From positions 29,779,160 through 29,843,159 of the forward strand of contig OZ024927.1 of NCBI GenBank assembly GCA_964017235.1: 64,000 bases of DNA, read 5' to 3'. The first letter of the stretch is position 1. Each line of letters starts with the position of its first letter. This document shows positions 57,325-64,000 of the stretch, in pieces. The stretch comes from Sabellastarte sp. h YS-2021. Lineage: Eukaryota; Annelida; Polychaeta; Sabellida; Sabellidae. A model generated the notes under the pieces. That model did no database searches, was not told the DNA's origin, and saw only the letters and a program-made list of their open reading frames with translations. The position numbers and the translations under genes were made by a program.

Positions 57325-57705
57325 CACCACCAGGATGTTATGTTTTTGGTTGTGTTTGTTGATCTGTCTGGTTCATTTGTCTGTTTATGTTAGCAATAAC
57401 CCCAAAGTAACCAACAGATCTTTCTGAAATTTTTTATGTGGGTAGAGCCTGAACAAAGAAAGAAATGATTAAATTTTGGAAATGATCTAGATCACATTCT
57501 GGATACAGAAAAAATCCTGAATTTTGAAAGGTCAAATGCATTTGCAATGATTTTTTGGTTTCTGGTTGATATTACTCTGGACAAAGGAAGAAGTGATTCC
57601 ATCAGATCATCCAAAGACCCAGATCATATTCTTGAGACAATAAAATCCTGAATTTTTAAAATACCCCTGTTGGAGGTCTTCACTCTACGAGGGCTTCACA
57701 GTTTA
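57325..57705 (+). mobile_element. MITE-like interspersed repeat of the TTACCTCCGCC type
   Basis: It starts 'ttaccaccaccaggatgtta' then 'tgtttttggttgtgtttg' and ends 'tggaggtcttcactctacga' then 'gggcttc'. The internal 'gatctagatcac' and 'ggaagaagtgatt' are typical of a repeat seen widely in marine invertebrates and fish. Partial copies are at 33460-33705 and 9862-9900 on the minus strand. Superfamily not assigned. Confidence 0.65.
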
Positions 57706-57709
57706 TAGA

Positions 57710-58825
57710 TCTCTATCTTCTGGAAGCCCTAACATCTGGACAAACATGAGCTTGCATTCCTAAACTAAAGAAAATTCAATCCAAGAAATGTTTGCTGACA
57801 AGTTTCTTCACACATTGCTTCTACTGTGTCAAAAACAAATAAAGGAAAATAAGTCTTGAATTTAATTTTGGCAAAATTTAAAAAATGTGCAATACTGTAA
57901 ACTGTTTGCTGTAAAAAGTTTTATTGCAACAACATATAATGGTATACAGACAATTGAGATCTGTTTAGCTCAGGCTTTGACATTATTTAGAAATATGTAA
58001 AATCGACGGTACATATCCAGACCAAAATGTCAATAAACTGGTAAGGTCTGGACATATAAAAGTTGTTTTTCAGGCTGTGAAACAAGGCGTAATAAAACTG
58101 AGATCAATAGTGCAAGATTAGGTTAAGATCCTCTGTGTGTTTCTGCCCAACAAAAAAAGCTACCACATTCTTTTTGTCTTAAAAAATTCCTGGCATCTTT
58201 GCTAATTGTCTGAGACAGCTATGGGTTTTTAAAAACTGAAGCTTATCGAGGACATATTCTGATGTCATTTAAATGTAATAAGAGGGCTTCAGACACAATA
58301 TCCCATCACATTTTTCTAACATGGCAGTAAAGAAGTAATCCTTTTGGAAAAGAACCTAAACATTTCTCAGTCATTTAAAAAATAGACCTATTTTCACCCT
58401 CGCTCTAGATATGTCTTATTGCTTAAAATATTTGTGGTGTACCTTTTAAACATTTATTAATCTCTTGAAATATTTTGAAGTAAGACAAAGTAGCAGAACA
58501 AATAATTACATAGTGTAGGGAGGTTTTAACATTTCTCAATTATGAAGAGCCTTGAACATATTTTTCAAATATTAAATTGTAACATTATGTTAATAGATGT
58601 GATGAAGTTATGTGTGTTATAAATCCAATTTATTTTTGATCATTTCAAAACCACTGTTGCAGCTCCAAAAAAAAATCTGAATCTACAATGTTTAAGATGC
58701 TATTCTACTGTCACAAATAGTTTGGGAACTTCCCCTAAGTTATCGTTTTTGCCATTACTGGCCTTTCTGGAGACAAAGATTATGTGATTCTTGCATAGCT
58801 GAATCCAACTTTTCCGTGAGAAATA
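57710..58825. other. AT-rich spacer
   Basis: No recognisable feature. Confidence 0.4.
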
Positions 58826-58839
58826 TCAAACATGTCCAG

Positions 58840-59240
58840 TCCCAGGCTTCCTCAGGCCTCCTCAGACCCAAATTTACACAGTCCTATGTTGTCTGAGGCT
58901 TCCTGTGACCCTTAGTCCCAGGCGTCCGTAGCTTAGTCCCAGGAAGCCTGTTTGTCAGTCCCCGACTCATAACAGATCTTTAAAGTTTCATGCGTGTGAA
59001 AGGGAATCGGTTTCATTAGTCCCGGGATGCCTCAGACCGTCTCAGGTGTCCTGGGACTAAGAAATCTGGGTCTGGGACTAAGCCCCGACTAAGAGAAGCC
59101 GATCCAAACCGATCCAAACCGGCCTCCTCAGGCTGCCTGGGACCACTGAAATTTAGTCTGTGACGGCCTGAGGACGCCCCAGGAGGCCTGGGACTAAGTA
59201 CCGATTAAGCCCCGACTGCTTTCCGCGCGTCTGAAACCAA
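58840..59240. repeat. Harbinger left subterminal repeat zone
   Basis: Many copies of 'agtcccagg', 'gcctcctcagg', 'gggactaag' and 'ccgactaag' occur in direct and inverted orientation. The same words fill the right zone (62790-63110). Subterminal repeats like these are often transposase-binding sites. Confidence 0.7.
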
Positions 59241-59249
59241 AAAGAGGAA

Positions 59250-59267
59250 GGGGGGGGGGGGGGGGGG
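59250..59267. repeat. Poly-G tract
   Basis: A run of about 18 G bases lies just upstream of the TATA box of the Harbinger plus-strand gene. Length in the assembly may be unreliable. Confidence 0.9.
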
Positions 59268-59274
59268 TCCTGGG

Positions 59275-59284
59275 ACTATATAAG
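59275..59284 (+). promoter_or_regulatory. TATA box of Harbinger Myb-like gene
   Basis: 'actatataagcg' follows the poly-G tract and lies about 185 bp upstream of the ATG at 59462, in a GC-rich context. This is a convincing TATA element for the plus-strand gene. Confidence 0.6.
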
Positions 59285-59461
59285 CGACCGCGCACACGCT
59301 TTCTGTGTTTAGACTGGTTGGCTACTGAGAGATGTGTGTCACTTACTGCTTAGGGGTTTTCAGTTTTTTTACATTTCACATTTTACTTGAGCTTAGGGCA
59401 AATTTAACAGTTAGGAGACACATTTCAGTTTTTTTACTTTTTTGTGATATTCACTGGAGTT

Positions 59462-60633
59462 ATGAAGAGAGAGAAAGGAGGAAACAGAGGAAAGAAGAAG
59501 ATGGATGAGAGGCAAGAGGAGTGGGAGAAGGAAGGTGGAGAGTTGGAGGAGATGACAGAGGAAAGGACAGAGGAGGGTACAGAACAGAGAGAAGAAAGGA
59601 TAGAGGAGAGAGAGGAAGGCTTACAAGCTACTAAGGAAGCTTGGGTAGAAGATGAGAGGTGTGAGGAAGATTAAGAATGCCACTCAGCAGCCAAGAGAGC
59701 CAGGGTTTGTGCTACATTCACTGACAGCCAAGAAATTGCCATTGTTGAGTTTGTGAAGGAGCACCCAGAGATTTATGACAAGGAGCATGCATGTTTCCAC
59801 GACAGACATAGGAAGGAGGCTCTCTGGGCAGAAATTTCTGCAGAACTGAAGCTCCAGCCCTTTGATGTCAGAAGGTGGTTTGAGTCACAGAGAACTCACT
59901 ATGGAAAGCTCTCCAAGCTACAGTCTGGCCATGCCCCAAGGGAGATGACCAAGAGACAGTCTTGGGTCTACAGCAGATGGGTTTCCTTAAGACCCACATC
60001 AGATGCAAGGGGGTCAACAGAAGTTCTGGGTTCGAGGCCAGTCCCAACACCAGCAGGCATGAAGAATCGCGTGGCTCTACTACTGATACAGAACATCTCG
60101 AGTCCAGTGTCCTGAGGGAGAGTGCAAGTCAACCAATTATTACATCTACACCAGTTTCCACAGATTCAAAGATACTTGAACACTTCGACCAGATGAGGAC
60201 ACTGATCTCAGGTTTCCTGCAGCAGAAGTCAGACAGGCAGCCCTTCTTTGACTATGTGGCATCAGAGGCTGAAAAGATGACCCAAGAGGAATTTGAGGAC
60301 CTCAAGGGCAGAATTTTTAGAGACATTGAAGAAGTAAAGAACACTCATAGACGTCAAGTTCTACCCAAGAGATCAGCCACTATTACCAGAGAGTCACAGA
60401 GGGTCGGGATACTGCCAACAACCACTCAACAGGCATCTAGTTCCACCCAGGCTGCAGCGGGCAGCAGTTCCAGGAGTTATGTCTACTATACACCCAGCGC
60501 CATTGGCTTTGGAAACCCTCCATCAGTGCTGACATTACAGGACGAGGGCAGCAGACACAACTTAAGTGGAATACTAAGCCAACTACCAGATCTAACAACA
60601 CAGATCACTGAGCAGCCTCAGCAGCAGCAGTAG
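59462..60633 (+). pseudogene. Harbinger Myb/MADF-like DNA-binding protein
   Basis: In PIF/Harbinger elements this partner binds the element ends and helps bring the transposase into the nucleus. The start at 59462 opens an acidic, Glu- and Arg-rich N-terminus. The same frame has a TAA at 59672-59674 and continues as AKRARVCATFTDSQEIAIVE then FVKEHPEIYDKEHACFHDRH, LWAEISAELKL and RRWFESQRTHYGKLSKL, the MADF/SANT-like helical domain. A one-base frameshift near 59985 moves into the frame carrying ILEHFDQMRTLISGFLQQKS and MTQEEFEDLKGRIFRDIEEV and a Ser- and Gln-rich tail ending at 60633. With one stop and one shift it cannot make the full protein unless repaired by splicing. Confidence 0.8.
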
Positions 60634-61079
60634 CAACAGCAGCAGCTCTACACCATCACCACCACAGCACCGCCTCAACAGCAGCAGCCTCCTTAGTAGC
60701 CAGCCAGTCCGGGTGGGTCTCGTAACCCCCATAGGCCCTTTTGAGGGCCGCCCAAATCTTCCAAAAACAATTATTTAGCTGCAAGTTGATCAAATTCCCC
60801 TCCGAAAACATAACAGTTCAGTACAAATACTTATCACAAAACAAAACAAAAAAAAAAGCCCAAAACCCACACCACCCCAAACATGAAACAAATAAACCAC
60901 AAATAAACCATGGTAATACACATAACAAAAGAAGGCCACATAGAAAAAAAATAGATAAATGAACTCCCAATATGGCCAATAATCTGGCCATTTGTAGTTT
61001 AAAATCCATGGGATAGCTTTAATTCTGTAATGAAAAAGTCCAACACTGACACCATCCCTAGAGGTAAAAAAATTATGTT

Positions 61080-61205
61080 ATGACATGGCCACAAACCAAC
61101 AAACAGATAAAAACCCGATAGCAAACATAACCTCCAACCAACAAACTGACAAACGAATTTGCAAACATAACTCCCCACAACAAACAGACAGATAAACCAT
61201 ACTGT
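61080..61205 (-). repeat. Inverted minisatellite units inside the Harbinger element
   Basis: On the minus strand two to three units read gttatgtttgc, then gtttgtcagtttgttggttg. They are related to the array at 61385-61645 but in the opposite orientation, with about 180 bp between. Confidence 0.7.
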
Positions 61206-61384
61206 AAACAGAACCACACGGGTGGTTATTTTTTGTAAATTTCCCTGAAGTAGAATAAAAAAAATTTAATTTTGAGATTTGCAATAAAGGAAAACCTTTC
61301 AGTTTCAGTTATTTCTCCAGAATAAAAACCAAATGTGAAACTAGATTTCCAAATATATGCCATATTTATTCCATTTACCAAGTT

Positions 61385-61645
61385 ATGTTTGGCATGGGGT
61401 TTGTCTGTCTGTTTTTGTTTGTGGGAATTATGTTTTGCATTGGGTTTGTCTGTTTGTTGGTTGGGTGAATTATGTTTTGCATTGGGTTTGTCTGTTGGTT
61501 GGGTGAATTATGTTGGGCATTGGGTTTGTCTGTTTGTTGGTTGGGTGAATTATGTTGGGCATTGGGTTTGTCTGTTTGTTGGTAGGGTGAATTATGTTGG
61601 GCCTTGGGTTTGTCTGTTTGTTGGTTGGGTGAATCATGTTTATTG
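61385..61645 (+). repeat. 42-bp minisatellite, about six units
   Basis: 'gaattatgtt' marks units at 61425, 61467, 61505, 61547, 61589 and 61631 (as gaatcatg), so spacing is 42, 38, 42, 42, 42. Each carries 'gggtttgtctgtttgttggt'. Because 42 is a multiple of three, open frames persist on both strands; these are not genes. It lies between the two Harbinger genes. Confidence 0.92.
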
Positions 61646-61757
61646 ATGATTGGGTTATTTGGAACAAGCACAGCTGATTAATTGTTTTTGGAATATTTGG
61701 TAGTCCTGAAAAGGACTGGTTACTAGTCCTGAAAAGGACTGGTTACTGCAGTAGTAG

Positions 61758-62608
61758 TTATATTCTGTCATCTTGCCAGGCCACTGCTCCCTCATTATTG
61801 AAGTAGTCCTTGAGGTAATCCCTCAGTCTTTTGGCTTCTCTGGCAGGGTTTCTGTCACGACCACCATCAGCAGCACCACCAATCAACCGACCAGTACCAG
61901 GCACATCATCATCATCATCATCACCACCAGGCTGTTGAGCACCATGTTGACCTTGATACTGGCTTCTCAGTATGTTGTGCAAAACCACACAGGTCATGAC
62001 CACATCCCTGACTGTTTCTAGGGGTAGTTCAATAGTGGTCATCATGACTCTTAATCTTGAGACTAGGATGCCAAAAGCGTTCTCAACAACTCTCCTGCCC
62101 CTTGATATTCTGTAGTTGGCAATCCTTTCCTCTCTGGTTAACATCCTTCTGCCATAGGGTTTCATCAGCCAGGTGTCATCCTGGATGGCCCTGCAGACCT
62201 GTGGTAGAAACTTGGAAATGGTGGATCTGCCAACCCTGAACTGACAGGATAATGATGTGTATGACTCTCCAGTGGCCAGATATCTGATGGTGAGGGCTAA
62301 CTTTTCCCCAACACTGATTGGAGCTCTGTAGTTGGTGGCCTGCCTGGCTAGACGTGGTTCCAGTCTGGTCTTTATCATTTCAAAGAATTCAGGGGTCATC
62401 CTCATGAAATTGGTGAATCCTGGAATGTCTGTGGCATACAGTTCAGCCATAATGTTGTGGTAGGCCCCCTCTCCCCTCTCTGTAGTAGCCATGGCCTGAT
62501 CCACATGTTGTGCCTTCTTCTAGGTGTCTGTATGGCTGGTGGTGGTGGTGGTGGGGCTGCTTGTGGTGGTTGCTGTGGTCGATGTAGAAATAGCAAATAC
62601 ATGAGCAT
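61758..62608 (-). pseudogene. PIF/Harbinger DDE transposase with internal deletion
   Basis: The nuclease would cut and rejoin the element at 3-bp targets. The N-terminus (62608-62470, one frame) reads RRRHNMWIRPWLLQRGERG. After a frameshift, the main frame (62504-61758) gives EGAYHNIMAELYATDIPGFT, an HTH region YTSLSCQFRVGRSTISKFL, then VCRAIQ joined directly to DDTWLMKPYGRR, NYRISRGRRVVENAFGILVS, and a C-terminus with a poly-Asp run encoded by a cat repeat (61904-61924). About 130 residues between VCRAIQ and DDTWLMKPY are missing compared with the family. That segment holds the first two catalytic Asp residues; only the last acidic residue (VVEN) remains. It is convergent with the Myb-like gene. 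Confidence 0.88.
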
Positions 62609-62789
62609 ATGTAACTGAATAAAAAATAAAAAAACCCTAATTTGTTGCTAAAGATGTCTTCCATTGAAAGCTGGCATCCTGCTGTGTTCACAGACAAGTA
62701 ATGATAATTACTTCCCAGAATTTATATATATATACCCAGAAAATCCAGTTATTTTGCAAAACAAGAATCGGCCATCGTGATCTGGGGAA

Positions 62790-63110
62790 GACTGAGGAGT
62801 CCTCAGGACGCCTGAGGAAGCCGGGACTTAATCGGGGGTTAGTCGGGGCTTAGTCCCAGGAGGCCTGAGGCGTCCTGGGACCCAGTCGGTAGATCTATGA
62901 CATGATTGGGCTTCAAACCAACCAGAAAAACGGCTTAATTGGTTCTTAGTCGCAGAACAGTCTGGGACTGTCTGGGGGCGCCTGGGGCCTCCTCAGGCTT
63001 CCTGAGGCCGATCTGAACTTAATCCCAGGGTTTAGTACCGATTCAGTATTCCCGCCCATTTTACCATTTTCTTCACCGACTGTCCACGATTAAGGGTCAC
63101 CGACAGGATC
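62790..63110. repeat. Harbinger right subterminal repeat zone
   Basis: 'gggacttaatcgg', 'gtcggggcttagtcccagg', 'aggcctgaggcgtcctggga' and 'ggcctcctcagg' recur in both orientations, mirroring the left zone at 58840-59240. It lies upstream of the transposase gene. Confidence 0.7.
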
Positions 63111-63139
63111 GGGGCTTAGTCCTTTGGTGGAACAGGGGC

Positions 63140-64000
63140 ATTAAGGTCAACTGTACAGCGGCCCAAGAGGAATATGGCTTGAATATCAGGGTTTGGAAAC
63201 TGCTCTGATCATTTTTCAACGTTGGCCAGTGAGTTGGATGGCACCAACAAATAGCTATGGTCAGGAAATGGTAAGTGTATTTTTCGCAATAAAATATCTT
63301 GCCAAATACACTGAACACATACGATTATTGCAAAAGATTAAGTTAAGAACATCCCTGAATCATCTTTTTGTACATCTTTGTCATTCAGAAATGTTATGCT
63401 GGACAGTGGAACACCAATATATTTTATATTGAAAATAACCGGGTAAATCTGTGACACTGAGTAGAAATCAAAGGTTGTCAAAACATGAATAAGTATAAGA
63501 AAAATGATACAGAATAAACAAATTATTTCTTCAAGTATACTTCATATAAACATGTCAAAATCATTGTTTTTCATGCTGTAAAATGGAAAATGTGTACATG
63601 TAAGTGGCCTATAATACTTGATTTTTCTGGTAAATTGCAGGTTTTTTATTACTTGACAACTCTCTCTCTTGCAATGTATTTTCAATCATGGCAATCTCAT
63701 CAACGCTAAGGAAGTGTAAAGTGTGTTAAAACTGCTATTGCCAGCATCTGATATGAGCAAGTTTGACAAAGATAATCAACATCGGCTGCCAAGCCCAGGC
63801 AAGTGATCCAGTACAAACCAGTACCAACAAATTCAATCTCAGTGGCATCTCATTTTCATATACTGAATTGATACCATTCATTAGCCTCTTAAATTTCTTA
63901 TGGATTTTGGATTTTTCTTCTCTGAAGCTGGATATACAAGTGAAATATATTTATATGTGTACATAAAGCTTTCTTCTGAAGGAGAATTGCAAATTGGAAT
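63140..64000. other. AT-rich spacer
   Basis: 'caggaaatggtaagtg' at about 63262 looks like a good 5' splice site after a short open stretch, but nothing supports an exon. No other feature was recognised. Confidence 0.35.

Larger units (their letters stand above)
58830..63135. mobile_element. PIF/Harbinger transposon with convergent Myb-like and transposase genes (copy 1)
   Basis: This is a two-gene element: a Myb/MADF-like protein on the plus strand (59462-60633) and a DDE transposase on the minus strand (62608-61758), with a minisatellite between them. Both flanks (58840-59240 and 62790-63110) are GC-rich and filled with variants of 'cctgggactaag' and 'ggcctcctcagg' in both orientations, in contrast to the AT-rich surroundings. 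The right end may be near 63135 ('aacaggggcattaag'). No matching inverted terminus was found on the left, so that end is truncated or diverged. Both genes carry inactivating changes. Confidence 0.85.

Noticed and set aside
61335-61671. Repetitive open frames on both strands with VGHWVCLFVGW-type and NPMPNIIHPTNKQT-type repeats
   Set aside because: Both are translations of a 42-bp minisatellite; open frames on both strands at once argue against coding.
58600-63140. Terminal inverted repeats and 3-bp TSD for the Harbinger element
   Set aside because: A plausible right end (tggaacaggggca|tta) has no convincing match on the left; not claimed.
63200-63270. Possible exon ending ggaaatg|gtaagtg
   Set aside because: Only a single splice-like motif, no recognisable protein.

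Overview
The window is AT-rich, non-coding eukaryotic DNA that has been filled and refilled by transposable elements. No host protein-coding gene, rRNA or functional tRNA gene could be supported. The mix points to a metazoan: CR1/L2-like LINE fragments, tRNA- and 5S-derived SINEs, DIRS tyrosine-recombinase retrotransposons, PIF/Harbinger and hAT DNA transposons, and Helitron-like elements. A marine lophotrochozoan (mollusc-like) is a reasonable guess, but this is an impression from repeat style and not a demonstrated assignment.

The dominant structure is a family of composite tandem-repeat elements, about 10-11 kb in total (1-1295, 3958-5196, 5485-7340, 17916-19227, 48095-51855, 52358-53608). 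Three of them have both ends. Read on the minus strand they begin TTGTATCCAC and end CTAG followed by T, and in two of them a short GC-containing hairpin lies 7-9 nt before CTAG. A copy of the 5' terminal sequence lies inverted just inside that hairpin. These are hallmarks of Helitron-like (Helitron2/Helentron, HINE-type) non-autonomous elements. Their bodies are satellite-like arrays with a period of about 143-150 bp, exactly 147 in one element. One element carries all three monomer classes in series, which ties every array in the window to one family.

Layout. 1-7.3 kb: satellite arrays, three LINE reverse-transcriptase fragments, one complete Helitron-like element, one SINE nested in an array. 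7.3-12 kb: mostly featureless. 12-13.9 kb: decayed DIRS copy (gag and start of RT). 15.4 kb: SINE. 17.9-19.2 kb: second complete Helitron-like element. 19.7-22.65 kb: second DIRS copy (gag, deleted RT/RNase H, nearly complete tyrosine recombinase). 25 kb: DIRS terminal fragment. 26.7-30.1 kb: two SINEs with target-site duplications and a LINE 3' end. 32-33.4 kb: relic Harbinger. 33.5-38.3 kb: MITE, ~150-bp tandem repeat with an exact X-box, 5S-derived SINE and tRNA-derived SINEs. 38.9-39.7 kb: foldback repeat. 42.6 and 44.9 kb: two inverted-repeat MITEs. 48-53.6 kb: large Helitron-like satellite block. 54.3 kb: SINE with a perfect 12-bp TSD. 55.5-56.3 kb: hAT-type MITE with a perfect 8-bp TSD. 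57.3 kb: widespread invertebrate-type MITE. 58.8-63.1 kb: a two-gene PIF/Harbinger element with both genes broken.

The elements interact mainly by nesting (SINE and LINE inside satellite arrays). Relic copies also complement each other: DIRS copies A and B retain different genes, and Harbinger copies 1 and 2 retain different parts of the transposase. All coding entries below are pseudogenes of mobile elements.
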